A stretch of DNA of 64,000 nt from Cyanobacteria bacterium UBA791 (GCA_002297005.1 DBIX01000028.1:1-64000); one strand, 5' to 3'. Counted from the first letter of the stretch, positions 39,015 through 48,358 are shown. Notes: generated by a model not told the origin, from the sequence alone. Numbers and translations: made by a program.

Positions 39015-39743
39015 CTATATAGTTTTAACGTTTACGTAGCCGAAACCACGAGCATTCATTTCTAATAACCCTGCTCCAATTATCGCTTTTGCTAATTTTT
39101 GAGAATCTTCGTTTGGAGATATTTCAAATTCAAATTTGTCGCACAATAGTTTTATTTTTCTATTTTCGTCCTCTTTTGAACCTTTACGATTATATTCTCT
39201 AACAATTGGATAATTGTTTAATATTTTGGAATTGATTATAAAATCAATGTCTTCAGGAACTTCTTCACCTTGCAACGCTAATTTTTTTCTAGCATTTTGT
39301 TCAATTCTTTTGATTACGTCATCTATTGTATGAGATTTTTTCCAATATCCGTCTTCAAATTTACATACAGCTGGTGTTACTGAATAAATTGTTTTTACAA
39401 TAGTGTTTGGTAAAGTTCTATATTCAAAAGTCAAGGCTTGCATTTCTGTTGTTCGAATTTTATTTAGATTTTCTTTAAAAAAGTCCATTAGCTCTTTATC
39501 TAAAGATCTTACTCGTACTGCATAAACACTTCCTGCAGGATATTTAAAATCTTTGTTTTTTGCATTTTTATCGAAAAATCCGTTAAAAACGTATCCTTTT
39601 AATGTGCGTTTTTCGTGAAAAAGTTTCTTTTCTTCATTCTCAAGAAGGCATTTGTCAATGACAGCTCCGATTTTTTCTTGATAATTTCTGTTAAAAATAT
39701 CTTTTAGTAGATATAGTTTTAATGTTCCTTCGTATATTTGCAT
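39015..39743 (-). CDS. cas6: crRNA-processing endoribonuclease Cas6
   Basis: A 242-residue Cas6: RAMP-type N-terminus MQIYEGTLKLYLLKDI and the C-terminal glycine-rich loop GLLEMNARGFGYVNVK. It cleaves repeat RNA to mature guides. The ATG at 39743 with TTGGAG six bases upstream is preferred over an in-frame TTG at 39755, which is part of that ribosome site. First gene of the cas operon. Confidence 0.93.
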   Translation of the reverse strand: MQIYEGTLKLYLLKDIFNRNYQEKIGAVIDKCLLENEEKKLFHEKRTLKGYVFNGFFDKNAKNKDFKYPAGSVYAVRVRSLDKELMDFFKENLNKIRTTEMQALTFEYRTLPNTIVKTIYSVTPAVCKFEDGYWKKSHTIDDVIKRIEQNARKKLALQGEEVPEDIDFIINSKILNNYPIVREYNRKGSKEDENRKIKLLCDKFEFEISPNEDSQKLAKAIIGAGLLEMNARGFGYVNVKTI

Positions 39744-39774
39744 TTTGTTCTCCAAGTTTTATTATTTTTAATAT

Positions 39775-39803
39775 ATGATTAGCTTACAATAAGTATACGT
39801 CAA
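39775..39803 (-). promoter_or_regulatory. Probable cas operon promoter
   Basis: On the minus strand TTGACG (39803-39798), 17 bp, AATCAT (39780-39775), leading to a leader of about 25 nt before cas6. The remaining intergenic stretch up to 40020 is very AT-rich and shows no gene. Confidence 0.5.
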
Positions 39804-40026
39804 ATTCGGTCGTGTAATTTATAACAAATTATTCTTTATTTACAAAACTTTATAAATCCCCTTATCTTTTATCTATTATATATGATAAAAATAATATTTA
39901 AAGGTGATATAAGGTGCTTTTAAATATTATTTAAAAGATAAAATTCCTGATTTTTAAAAGATGGTTTACTAATAAATATCAACAATTTTTAAAAATTAGT
40001 GCAGTATAAATTTACTCTAAAATTAA

Positions 40027-40055
40027 TTGACAAAAAATAAAAATTCGACTATTAT
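40027..40055 (+). promoter_or_regulatory. Promoter of the AAA/DUF4143 gene
   Basis: TTGACA (40027-40032), 17 bp, TATTAT (40050-40055): a near-consensus sigma70 promoter pointing at the ATG at 40089. Confidence 0.75.
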
Positions 40056-40078
40056 AAAGTGACACTTTAAATTAGTCG
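40046..40078. promoter_or_regulatory. 33-bp palindromic operator candidate
   Basis: CGACTA...TAAAGTG-A-CACTTTA...TAGTCG is symmetric about base 40062 with only two mismatched positions across 16 bp per arm. It covers the -10 box and the predicted start of transcription, where a bound repressor would block RNA polymerase. Alternatively, transcripts reading through could fold it into a hairpin. Confidence 0.6.
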
Positions 40079-40088
40079 GAGTTTTTGT

Positions 40089-41297
40089 ATGCACATTGAA
40101 CGAACATTAGAAAAACATATTTTAAAACTAACAAAACAATTCAAGGTTTTACTTGTAACTGGTGCTAGACAAGTTGGAAAAAGCACGTTATTAAAGCATT
40201 GTGATGAAAAACGCAATTATGTTACATTGGATGATTATAAAGTTAGAGAAATGGCGATAAATGAGCCGGAATTATTTCTTCAACGATACAAAGCCCCATT
40301 AATTATTGATGAAATTCAATATGCTCCAAATTTATTATCATACATTAAAATGGCTGTAGATAATTCAGAAGAAAAAGGTCAATATTGGCTTACAGGTTCT
40401 CAACAATTTCACATGATGAAAAATGTAACAGAATCTCTAGCTGGACGAGTTGCTATAATCGATTTAAAAGGGTTTTCTTTAAAAGAGATTGATAACAATG
40501 ACCAACTCACATTTTTACCGACAAATAAATTTATAGAAGAAATGAGAAACAATTCTAAAAATCACGATTTATCCGATATTTATGAGAAAATTTGGAAAGG
40601 CTCTTATCCTGAACTTAACACAAATAATAATTTAGATTGGGAAACTTTTTATAAGTCATATTTGCAAACATATATAGAAAGAGATATTAAAGATTTAAAT
40701 GCAGTTAAAAATGAAATGGATTTCTTAAAATTTTTAAAAGTTTTAGCTGCAAGGACAAGTCAAATGCTAAACTATGCTGACATTTCAAATGAAGTTGGTG
40801 TATCTGTTCCAACGATAAAATCTTGGGTTTCAATTTTAGTATCATCAAATATTGTATATCTGTTACAACCGTATTTCTCAAACTTAAATAAGAGGATTGT
40901 AAAAACTCCAAAATTGTATTTTTTAGATACTGGATTATGTTCATATTTAACTAATTGGAATAATGCACAGGTTTTAGAAGCTGGTGCAATGAGCGGAGCT
41001 ATTTTTGAAACCTTTGTTGTTTCCGAAATTATAAAAAGTTATGTGCATAATATAAAAGAACCAAATATTTATTATTATAGAGATAAAGATAAAAAAGAAA
41101 TTGATGTTATTATCGAAAATAATGGTAAACTTTACCCGATAGAAATTAAAAAATCAGCGAATCCTGATAAGAATATGATTAAGAATTTTTCAGTAATTCC
41201 AGAGGACAGAATTGGTGATGGTGCAATAATTTGTTTAATTGATAAGGATTTACCAATCTCTAAAAATGTTAATGCAATACCAATAAGTTATATATAA
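40089..41297 (+). CDS. AAA ATPase with DUF4143 domain
   Basis: A 402-residue protein of the AAA_14/DUF4143 type. Walker A is GARQVGKST (25-33), Walker B PLIIDEIQYAP, and sensor-like TGSQQFHMMKNVTESLAGR. A winged-helix part follows (YADISNEVGVSVPTIKSWVSIL). The C-terminal domain has a nuclease-like EIDVIIENNGKLYPIEIKKS pattern (D...E-x-K) of PD-(D/E)xK folds. Such genes are common in accessory DNA and their role is not established. It is a single-gene unit divergent from the cas operon, with its own regulated-looking promoter. Confidence 0.85.
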   Translation: MHIERTLEKHILKLTKQFKVLLVTGARQVGKSTLLKHCDEKRNYVTLDDYKVREMAINEPELFLQRYKAPLIIDEIQYAPNLLSYIKMAVDNSEEKGQYWLTGSQQFHMMKNVTESLAGRVAIIDLKGFSLKEIDNNDQLTFLPTNKFIEEMRNNSKNHDLSDIYEKIWKGSYPELNTNNNLDWETFYKSYLQTYIERDIKDLNAVKNEMDFLKFLKVLAARTSQMLNYADISNEVGVSVPTIKSWVSILVSSNIVYLLQPYFSNLNKRIVKTPKLYFLDTGLCSYLTNWNNAQVLEAGAMSGAIFETFVVSEIIKSYVHNIKEPNIYYYRDKDKKEIDVIIENNGKLYPIEIKKSANPDKNMIKNFSVIPEDRIGDGAIICLIDKDLPISKNVNAIPISYI

Positions 41298-41334
41298 AAT
41301 TTCTTTTATTGTTTTTTGTTTTGAAATTAATAAA

Positions 41335-41535
41335 TTAATTATCTTGAGATGCTTTTTTATTTCTAAAATCTTCTAAACATTTTGTTAAATATTCTTTTTC
41401 TTCTTTTGTTATGCATTTGCCAAAATATTCTGTTCTGTTTGTTCTAGGTTTTGAGGATTTAGAACCAACAGGACGTCCGCCACCTCGCCAGCCACCACGT
41501 CCAGAGCCTGAACCTTTAATATATTCTTCTGCCAT
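41335..41535 (-). CDS. Small basic protein with RGG-rich N-terminus
   Basis: A 66-residue protein, unrecognised. Residues 7-24 are Gly/Arg-rich (KGSGSGRGGWRGGGRPVG), like RNA-binding RGG segments, and the rest is a charged helix (TKEEKEYLTKCLEDFRNKK). Nine bp after the LOG gene in the same direction. Confidence 0.55.
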   Translation of the reverse strand: MAEEYIKGSGSGRGGWRGGGRPVGSKSSKPRTNRTEYFGKCITKEEKEYLTKCLEDFRNKKASQDN

Positions 41536-41544
41536 TTTTTACCC

Positions 41545-42138
41545 CTAGCCTTTTACGTAAATATCGTCGACGGTTTTGGGAAGTTCATTTGGTACATAAG
41601 TTTTCAAATATCCAATAACTTCCTCTGGTGTTTGTGCCAAATAGTAGTAGTATGAAACTTTTGTCTGTGCAAATTTTTCAAAAATTAATTGTTCAAAAAA
41701 TTCAAATAAATTATCGTAAAAATGATTTGTATTCAAAAATACGATAGGTTTATTGTTATAGCCTAAAATCTTTTGGACAATCATTTCTGAAACCTCTTCT
41801 AAAGTTCCAAATCCCCCTGGAAGAGCGATAATACCATCTGAAAGCTCATCCATTTTTGCTTTACGTTCTCTCATACCTTTGGTGATATGGTATTCGTCAT
41901 AAGTATTGTTATCAGAATGTTTACAAATTTCGTCCAGTCTTTCTGGAATAATTCCAACAAGTTTTGAGCCATTATCTTTTGCACTTTTTGAAACAGCTCC
42001 CATTATTCCCATAGAAGATCCGCCATAAATCAGATTATAGCCATTTTCTGCTAAAAGTTTACCCATTTTTGTTGCTTCATCATAATAAGATTGGTCTAAA
42101 CCATCACTAGCACCACAAAATACGCATATATTTTTCAT
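41545..42138 (-). CDS. LOG-family protein (TIGR00730, Rossmann fold)
   Basis: A 197-residue LOG protein: VFCGASDGLDQSYYDEA, LIYGGSSMGIMGAVSKSA and the signature PGGFGTLEEVSEMI. Members hydrolyse nucleoside monophosphates to free base and ribose-5-phosphate (cytokinin-activating in plants). It is a typical length. Cotranscribed with rnhA 12 bp upstream. Confidence 0.92.
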   Translation of the reverse strand: MKNICVFCGASDGLDQSYYDEATKMGKLLAENGYNLIYGGSSMGIMGAVSKSAKDNGSKLVGIIPERLDEICKHSDNNTYDEYHITKGMRERKAKMDELSDGIIALPGGFGTLEEVSEMIVQKILGYNNKPIVFLNTNHFYDNLFEFFEQLIFEKFAQTKVSYYYYLAQTPEEVIGYLKTYVPNELPKTVDDIYVKG

Positions 42139-42149
42139 AAAATCTCCTA

Positions 42150-42644
42150 CTAATTTTTAAAACCTTCATCTACAAGCAAAACATCATTCTCGCAAGAACC
42201 TGTCGCCAACTGATCACAGCGTTCATTATATTCGTGTCCAGCGTGTCCTTTTATCCATTCAAAAGTTATTTCGTGAGGTTTCATAGCCTCTATTAACCTT
42301 TTCCACAAGTCAACATTTTTTACTGGGCTTTTTCCAGCTGTACGCCAATTTTTTGCTTGCCAGCTATCTAACCATTTGTTTCTTATTGCATCAACAAGGT
42401 ATTTACTATCTGAGATAAGAAGAACTTCAGATGGTTTTTTAAGAGCTTCTAAGGCAACGATTGCACCTAAAAGTTCCATTCTATTATTTGTTGTCATTTC
42501 ATAACCCTCTGTCAATTCTTTTTCATGGTATTGACCTTTTGAATCAACAAAAGTTAGAATAGCACCGTAGCCACCTCTTCCAGGGTTTGATTTACATGCA
42601 CCGTCTGTATATATTGTAACTTTACTTTTTGTATCTTCTGCCAT
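42150..42644 (-). CDS. rnhA: Ribonuclease HI
   Basis: A 164-residue RNase HI with the catalytic set in order: D in [17 protein letters not shown] in [17 protein letters not shown] in [13 protein letters not shown], and the last acidic residue in YNERCDQLA, with [10 protein letters not shown] carrying the conserved histidine. It removes RNA from RNA-DNA hybrids. Good ribosome site AAAAGGAAAATTTA. Confidence 0.96.
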   Translation of the reverse strand: MAEDTKSKVTIYTDGACKSNPGRGGYGAILTFVDSKGQYHEKELTEGYEMTTNNRMELLGAIVALEALKKPSEVLLISDSKYLVDAIRNKWLDSWQAKNWRTAGKSPVKNVDLWKRLIEAMKPHEITFEWIKGHAGHEYNERCDQLATGSCENDVLLVDEGFKN

Positions 42645-42718
42645 TAAATTTTCCTTTTCAATAAACGATAATTTTATGATACTTTATTTGAAAATTTTTG
42701 GCAAATTGTACGTAATAA

Positions 42719-43468
42719 TTAGTATTCGATACCTTGTCTAGCCATTACGCCTTTATTGTAATAGTGTTTTACTTCTTGAATATTTGAAACTAAATCTGCA
42801 ACATCAATAATGCTTTGGTGTGCATTTCTACCTGTCATTACGATTTCAACATTTTTTGGTTTGTTCTTAATTGTTTCAATAACATCTTTTTCGTCAATCA
42901 TATTTAAATCAAGTGCAATATTTATTTCATCAAGAACAACGACATCGGCTTCGCCGTTTTTAATGACTTTCTTTGCGTTCTCCCAACCTTTTTGCATAAT
43001 TTTTTTATCTTCTTCTGTTTCGTTAGAAGTATAAACAATTCTATCAAGTCCGGCTTGGTTTATAGTAAGATTTTTTCTTACGTCAGGTTGTAGCTTATTG
43101 AAAGCTTTTATTTCGCCGTAATTATTTCCACCCTTAGTGAACATGGTGATATTAACTTTTTTACCTTGACCTAAAGCTCTTAGTGATAATCCCATTGCTG
43201 CAGTAGTTTTACCTTTGCCGTTACCTGTATAAACTTGGATATAGCCTTGATCTTTTTTATCTGCATTACCTTTGAATGTTACATTTGCTGTATATTTTAG
43301 ATTTTGTATTCCTAAGTAAGCCAAATGACTAAGTGCGTCTTGTTTGAATGGAGAAGAAACATTTTTATTTTGTTCAAAACTTGTAGTTTTAGGGGCTTCT
43401 GTTTCTTTTGTTTTTACTGTATTTAATGGGCTAACGTAATATTGTGGGGCTACATTATTAACTTTCAT
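42719..43468 (-). CDS. cobO: CobO/CobA-type corrinoid adenosyltransferase with N-terminal extension
   Basis: A 249-residue protein. From residue 75 on it is a cob(I)yrinic acid a,c-diamide adenosyltransferase: YIQVYTGNGKGKTTAAMGL (P-loop about 81-89), VVVLDEINIALDLNMID, and EIVMTGRNAHQSIIDVADLVS. Residues 1-74 are an extra Thr/Asn/Pro-rich segment ending in NVTFKGN, absent from normal CobO. It attaches the adenosyl group in coenzyme B12 salvage or synthesis. It lies downstream of a B12 riboswitch and the 135-residue gene. Confidence 0.9.
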   Translation of the reverse strand: MKVNNVAPQYYVSPLNTVKTKETEAPKTTSFEQNKNVSSPFKQDALSHLAYLGIQNLKYTANVTFKGNADKKDQGYIQVYTGNGKGKTTAAMGLSLRALGQGKKVNITMFTKGGNNYGEIKAFNKLQPDVRKNLTINQAGLDRIVYTSNETEEDKKIMQKGWENAKKVIKNGEADVVVLDEINIALDLNMIDEKDVIETIKNKPKNVEIVMTGRNAHQSIIDVADLVSNIQEVKHYYNKGVMARQGIEY

Positions 43469-43516
43469 TCTTCCTACTTCCTTAATTAATTTTAAATTAT
43501 AAACACTAAATGGGGG

Positions 43517-43924
43517 TTATTTTGTAATTGGTGCAAGTGCATCAAATTTTAACAAAGTGAAAATTTGTTTTCTTTGATCGTCTGTTAAATTACCAGGGTG
43601 TTCTTCGTTGATAGGTAAATTTTTTGGTTCAATTTCTAAATATTTGCACATGCCATCAAGTTGTTCCATAAAGCTATTTAATTCTTTTTCAGGCATTGAA
43701 TCTTTAAGTTCTTCTCTCATTAATGCCATAGCATCTTCATTTGAAAATTCTTTTTTCTCATTTTTATTTTGAACTTTTGTTGTTTTAACAAACATATCTC
43801 TATCAGGACCTTGTAGGTTCATTTTTGGTGCTTTAAAGATTGGGTTTGTAGCAACTTTTTGTTGTGCTTGAACTTTTGTTTGTTGTTGAGGTAATGCTTT
43901 AAAAGCCATTTGTAAAATCTTCAT
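43517..43924 (-). CDS. Unknown 135-aa protein under B12 riboswitch control
   Basis: Not recognised. The N-terminus (1-45) is Gln/Lys/Pro-rich without hydrophobic segment (QQQTKVQAQQKVATNPIFKAP), the rest is helical and charged (ALMREELKDSMPEKELNSFMEQLDGM). It has AAAGGAG seven bases before its ATG and is the first gene after the riboswitch, with cobO next. A role linked to cobalamin is therefore likely from context; nothing in the sequence shows one. Confidence 0.7.
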   Translation of the reverse strand: MKILQMAFKALPQQQTKVQAQQKVATNPIFKAPKMNLQGPDRDMFVKTTKVQNKNEKKEFSNEDAMALMREELKDSMPEKELNSFMEQLDGMCKYLEIEPKNLPINEEHPGNLTDDQRKQIFTLLKFDALAPITK

Positions 43925-44078
43925 AAATTCTCCTTTGTAATATTATATTTGTCTGGTAGTTGTATATTTTCAACGTTCTTGAGGTAATTATTAGCTAGTG
44001 AGGGTACTATTTTACACCATAAGGATACACATTTTGCTTATTATATTTCAGAAAAGGGTAATCAAAGTTTTTTGTTTT

Positions 44079-44182
44079 ATATTCCCTGTTTCCTGTCTCG
44101 AGGTTGAAAACGAATTAAGCATTCCGACTGTAACGGTTGCGGACCAGCGAGGGATTTTCACCCAACTTTCCTTAATTCATTG
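44079..44182 (-). promoter_or_regulatory. Cobalamin (B12) riboswitch
   Basis: Read on the minus strand from about 44182, the conserved aptamer blocks occur in order: GGGTGAAAATCCC, then GGTCCGCAACCGTTACAG (the GC-rich core with CCGCAACYGT), and finally the B12 box CGAGACAGGAAACAGG. An extended -10 (TGGTATAGA, near 44199-44207) suits a start of transcription near 44190. The 155 nt between aptamer and the first ATG would hold the expression platform. It should repress the 135-aa gene and cobO when adenosylcobalamin is plentiful. Confidence 0.88.
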
Positions 44183-44251
44183 ATTAAATTCTATACCAAA
44201 CAAATTTTACATGAAACATGTGTTTTAACATCTTTTAACAATTGTTTTTTC

Positions 44252-44280
44252 TTGACATCAACTTGCGATGATTTTATCAT
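44252..44280 (+). promoter_or_regulatory. Consensus promoter for the GT39-like gene
   Basis: TTGACA (44252-44257), 17 bp, TATCAT (44275-44280), divergent from the riboswitch promoter. The leader of about 28 nt carries AGAGG before the ATG at 44316. Confidence 0.8.
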
Positions 44281-44315
44281 TATTAGCAAATAGAATTAAG
44301 AATTTAGAGGAAATT

Positions 44316-45800
44316 ATGTTAGGTTATAATCATTTTAAAAATTTAGTAGCTGAAAAGAAAATGTTTTACATCTTTTTAGCTGTCCATCTAATTGTATGGA
44401 CTTGTGTTGGTTTGATTAGAACAGTAATGCCAACTGACACTTTAGAGGGTATTTATTGGGGTTCATTACACGATTTTGGAACTCCTAAACATCCACCTCT
44501 TGCTGGTTGGTTAACATATTTAGCATATCTTCCATTTAAACTTGATTTTTGTACTTATCTATTAAGTCAAACTTTCATTTTAGGTGGTTTTATTTTTATC
44601 TATAAAGTTGCAAGAAAATTCCTTGATGAACAAAAATCTATGTTATCAGTAATTATTCTTGAGGGTTGCTGGGTATATAGCTATATAACAGGCTATTATG
44701 GTTTTAATCCTGATGTTGTTCTTTTATTCATATTACCATGCATAACTTATTGTTTCTATAATTGTATGAAATTTGATAAACCTCTTAACTGGGTTGTTTT
44801 AGGCGTAATTGTTGGTATTGCGTTTTTAAACAAATACCAAACTGCTTTCCTAATTCTACCTATGCTAATTTGGGCATTGATGTTTAAGAGAGATATTTTC
44901 AAAAATATTTGGTTCTATTTTTCAATAGTGACAGCATTTATAATCTTTTCACCACATATTTTATGGTTAATGCATTATGATTTCTTCCCATTTATGTATT
45001 TTGAGGGAGAAATGAATTCTAATTCAATATGGAATCACATCTCAGCACCATTGATGTTTGTGGTAATGCAATTATCTGCTATTATTGGCACATTATTGAT
45101 TTATGGAATTGCAAGAATTAAATTCAAACAACCAATGAGATTTATAAAAAACTATGACAAAAAACAATTTTGGTTTATTTGTTTATTAGGTTTGATACCA
45201 ATCTTATTACACGTAGTAATGGGCTTTTTCGCTGGCGGAAGTATGCGTCCTAGATGGGGTTATGAATTCTGGTTCATGTTAGGTATAATGCTATTCTACT
45301 TATTCCCATTTGAAATAAAAGAGGGCGAATTTAAATTTATAACAAAATCAGCTTATGTTGTAATGTTAATAATTTTCTTAGCTTTAGGCGGTTTGCTTTC
45401 TATAGAAATGAATTATAGAAGTCGTTATCCTGTAGCTCATGTTTACGGTGATATGCAAAAAGCTTGGGCAGAAAAATATGATACACCTATAAAATATTTA
45501 GGCGGTTATATCGAATGGACTTTACCAATAACTATTTATGGTGAAAATCATCCTGATACAATTTTAGATACTTTCGGTTATCCAAATCCTTGGATCTCTG
45601 AAGAAGCTAGAAAAAAAGCTGGTGTTTTAATCATTGATAGAGATGCAGAAATTATTCCATTCAGAGCAAAACAAGCAGCTCCATATCTTTCTGATGATTA
45701 TGAAATTAAGCCAATAGAGTACAAATTTAACGTAAAAAATGCTTTTGGTATGGAAAGAGAATACACAATTTATTATGGTATTATTCCACCACAAAAATAG
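44316..45800 (+). CDS. GT39/ArnT-like membrane glycosyltransferase
   Basis: About 494 residues with roughly ten membrane helices. The first loop has the acidic PTDTLEGIYWGSLHDFGTPKHPPLAGW pattern of GT-C enzymes related to dolichyl-phosphate-mannose protein mannosyltransferases and ArnT, where the acidic residue is catalytic. A soluble C-terminal part follows (about 380-494). It should move a lipid-linked sugar onto an envelope acceptor. The ATG at 44316 is preferred over 44268, as the latter lies within the promoter and 44316 has AGAGG nine bases upstream. Confidence 0.85.
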   Translation: MLGYNHFKNLVAEKKMFYIFLAVHLIVWTCVGLIRTVMPTDTLEGIYWGSLHDFGTPKHPPLAGWLTYLAYLPFKLDFCTYLLSQTFILGGFIFIYKVARKFLDEQKSMLSVIILEGCWVYSYITGYYGFNPDVVLLFILPCITYCFYNCMKFDKPLNWVVLGVIVGIAFLNKYQTAFLILPMLIWALMFKRDIFKNIWFYFSIVTAFIIFSPHILWLMHYDFFPFMYFEGEMNSNSIWNHISAPLMFVVMQLSAIIGTLLIYGIARIKFKQPMRFIKNYDKKQFWFICLLGLIPILLHVVMGFFAGGSMRPRWGYEFWFMLGIMLFYLFPFEIKEGEFKFITKSAYVVMLIIFLALGGLLSIEMNYRSRYPVAHVYGDMQKAWAEKYDTPIKYLGGYIEWTLPITIYGENHPDTILDTFGYPNPWISEEARKKAGVLIIDRDAEIIPFRAKQAAPYLSDDYEIKPIEYKFNVKNAFGMEREYTIYYGIIPPQK

Positions 45801-45803
45801 TTT

Positions 45804-46412
45804 CTAATTCTTTGTAAAAGCTAAAAGTATTGCTAACGTAAATATAGCAAATGCACTAAACTTATTAATTATTACCATTAAATTTTTATTTTTTAGTAAT
45901 AGTTCGTTTAGCTTTGCAGAAATTAGAGCCATTGTTGTTAAAATTATGGTCGCAATGGTCATAAAAATAATACCTAGCATCATCATATAAAGACAAATAT
46001 TTTTTGTTCCAGTTGGGACAAATTGTGGTAAGAAAGCTAAGAAGAATAAAATAACTTTTGGGTTTAAAATATTCATAAGAATACCTTTTAAAAATCCTGC
46101 TTGTGCTTGATTATCTTCTGTATTTATGTCATCATTAGCTGTTTTATAAGCTTTGAAAGAAAGGTATAACAAATAAAGTACACCTAAGATTTTTAAAATA
46201 TTAAAAGCCAAAGGTGATTGTTGAAAAATTAAAGCTATTCCAAAAGCTGCTATGGTTGTGTGAAAAATACAACCTGTACCTAGTCCTAGAGCTGTAAAAA
46301 CTGCCTCTTTTCTACCTCTAGTAAGCCCTTGTGTGATAACAAAAATTATATCAGGACCAGGGAGTAGAGTTATTAGTACAACTGAACCAATATAAAACAA
46401 CAAGTTTTCCAT
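45804..46412 (-). CDS. LysE/RhtB-family amino-acid exporter
   Basis: A 202-residue membrane protein with six helices. LLPGPDIIFVITQGLTRGRKEAVFTALGLGTGC is the LysE/RhtB family signature and ILMNILNPKVILFFLAFLPQF the second. It exports amino acids such as homoserine, threonine or lysine. Convergent with the GT39-like gene, 3 bp between stops. Confidence 0.92.
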   Translation of the reverse strand: MENLLFYIGSVVLITLLPGPDIIFVITQGLTRGRKEAVFTALGLGTGCIFHTTIAAFGIALIFQQSPLAFNILKILGVLYLLYLSFKAYKTANDDINTEDNQAQAGFLKGILMNILNPKVILFFLAFLPQFVPTGTKNICLYMMMLGIIFMTIATIILTTMALISAKLNELLLKNKNLMVIINKFSAFAIFTLAILLAFTKN

Positions 46413-46460
46413 GCTTTCATCCTTTCTGCAATTTTATTATAGGACAAAAGTTATAAAAAG

Positions 46461-48242
46461 CTATTTTTCAAAAGCATTATTAACAAATGCAATTGTACGT
46501 GGAAAATACTGTTGCAAGTATTGTGAACGTATTGCGGTTAAATTAAGAGAACTATGTGTTCCTAAAAGAGCATTACTTTCTGCAATAGCTTCTGTAAGTC
46601 CGCCATTTTTACCTTTATAGTGTTCCTTTTTATTTAAGAAGTAATCAATATTTTGTCTTTCTGCTTGCGGGAATTTGTCCAAAAACGCTTCTTTTTCTTT
46701 ATTGAATATTTTTTGTAAATCTTTATTATTATGCAATTTTTGAACCTTGCTCATATCCTTTGTATGACCAAGTTCGTGCAAGATAACAAACATATTATCC
46801 CCTGTTGTTATTTTTTTATCGTGTTCGCTAAATGAAGAGTCTTCAGCATTTTCTATGCCCTCAAAGGATTTAACATTCTTCGCAAGTTCAATAAGTTCGT
46901 CACCAGAAATTTGTTTTAGAACTTTTATAATTCTATTTTTATCTCCTGAAATACGGCTATTTATATCGATAGAGGCTGTATCACTTTCATCGTTTAAGTT
47001 TTTAATATCTATTTTTTCGTCAGAAACATTTATTTCATATTTTTTGTCATTTTTAGAAGAAATAAACTTGTTATCATTAATCACTTCAAAAGATGTACTA
47101 TTGTTCAAAAGTACATTTCCGTCTTTATCTGTAATTTTATAATCAGAAATTCTATTACCTTTAGGGTCGTTTTCGTACAAGTATTGAGTTCGAGTTCCGT
47201 CAAGCGAAGTCATATCTTTCTTAACGCTTTCAATACCAGTAAACTTATCAACTGTACCAGAACTCAAAACTTCAATTCTGCCGTCTGCGTGGAGTTTTTT
47301 GATATTATAAATTCCATTAATATCAGAGCGGTCAGTTGTTATTTTTTCAAGGATATTACCTTTTTTATCACGTATAATATGGATTTGATTTGTAATATCA
47401 TTGTCCGTTTTTGTTTCATTGTTATATTCTTTACGAGTTTTTATTATTGTATTGTTTCTATCTTTATATTTTTCAATAGTATAAGATTTTTCGCCATTTT
47501 CATATCGAGTAATATCTTTTGCACTCACAAGTCCATTCTTATCTAAAACCTCTTGGTGTGCTAAATAAAAAGGCTTTTTCATAATGTTAATATTAAATTC
47601 ATTATCAGAATATTCATTTTTTCCTAGTTCAATAGAATATTCTTTTGAATTTGCACAATCATATTCGTTGTCTAAGAATTTAACACGTTTTGATAAAATG
47701 TTAACGTCAGGACGTTTTGATTTTGGAACATCTAAATATTTAAATACGTAATTAGATGCTAATGATGTTTCTTCTAAAAGTTTTTTAGCACTTTGGCAAG
47801 ACTCTTTATCCATTTTTGACAATTTAACATAATCTGCACCGCTAGAAACTTTTGCATCTCCGTACTGGTCTTTTATTAGTGCGATTTTTCCAAGCTCTAT
47901 AAAATCTTCTGTTTTTTTAGAATTTTTCAAGCATTGAATAACGTCAGAACCTTTTATATCAGGTATTTCTGCTATATTTTTAAAAGGTGTCCAAAGTTTT
48001 GGATTTTTATTCATGGTTTGAACGATAAAATCCTTTTGTTTGTCGTTATATTGAGGTTCTTCAGGATATTTGTCGTAATCAATTTGAGCATCAAGAAATT
48101 CACGAGCCTCTTTTTCGTCAAATTTAACTTCAAAAGTATCGTGTTTCAATTTATTGGTATCATAAATCTTCTGTCTAGCATTCATTGGCTGAACAGAAGT
48201 CATTTTACCTATTAAATTTGTACTATTAATGTTTAAATCCAA
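46461..48242 (-). CDS. HELGH-family protein, paralogue A
   Basis: A 593-residue protein, first of four related ones here. The middle has a repeat-like segment with SLDGTRTQYLYENDPKGN and YKITDKDGNVLLNN. The C-terminal domain has HELGH (489-493), a zinc-protease HExxH motif, followed some 60 residues on by LTEAIAESNAL, which can supply a third, glutamate ligand (about 551), and YLQQYFPRTIAF near the end. No signal peptide or membrane helix. A secreted or injected peptidase is a possibility; known families do not match by eye. Confidence 0.75.
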   Translation of the reverse strand: MDLNINSTNLIGKMTSVQPMNARQKIYDTNKLKHDTFEVKFDEKEAREFLDAQIDYDKYPEEPQYNDKQKDFIVQTMNKNPKLWTPFKNIAEIPDIKGSDVIQCLKNSKKTEDFIELGKIALIKDQYGDAKVSSGADYVKLSKMDKESCQSAKKLLEETSLASNYVFKYLDVPKSKRPDVNILSKRVKFLDNEYDCANSKEYSIELGKNEYSDNEFNINIMKKPFYLAHQEVLDKNGLVSAKDITRYENGEKSYTIEKYKDRNNTIIKTRKEYNNETKTDNDITNQIHIIRDKKGNILEKITTDRSDINGIYNIKKLHADGRIEVLSSGTVDKFTGIESVKKDMTSLDGTRTQYLYENDPKGNRISDYKITDKDGNVLLNNSTSFEVINDNKFISSKNDKKYEINVSDEKIDIKNLNDESDTASIDINSRISGDKNRIIKVLKQISGDELIELAKNVKSFEGIENAEDSSFSEHDKKITTGDNMFVILHELGHTKDMSKVQKLHNNKDLQKIFNKEKEAFLDKFPQAERQNIDYFLNKKEHYKGKNGGLTEAIAESNALLGTHSSLNLTAIRSQYLQQYFPRTIAFVNNAFEK

Positions 48243-48352
48243 GAATACCTCTTGTTACACTAATTCATGATTATTTACGGCTATGAACTAAAAATCTTTA
48301 ATTATTTTCAATTTTTTGTTACAAATACTTAATTTGTTTTTTATATTTTTGA

Positions 48353-48358
48353 TAAAAT
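48353..48358 (+). promoter_or_regulatory. -10 box TAAAAT six bases before a start codon
   Basis: TAAAAT lies 6 nt upstream of the ATG at 48365 with no ribosome site, the same leaderless geometry as at 2524 and 24695. Confidence 0.4.

Noticed and set aside
40089..41297. Part of the cas operon
   Set aside because: It is divergently transcribed, has its own promoter and operator, and DUF4143 ATPases are common outside CRISPR loci.
47184..47546. 120-codon plus-strand frame inside paralogue A
   Set aside because: Its composition (Phe/Ile/Ser-rich) is what the antisense of an AT-rich gene gives, and paralogue A is supported by its relatives.
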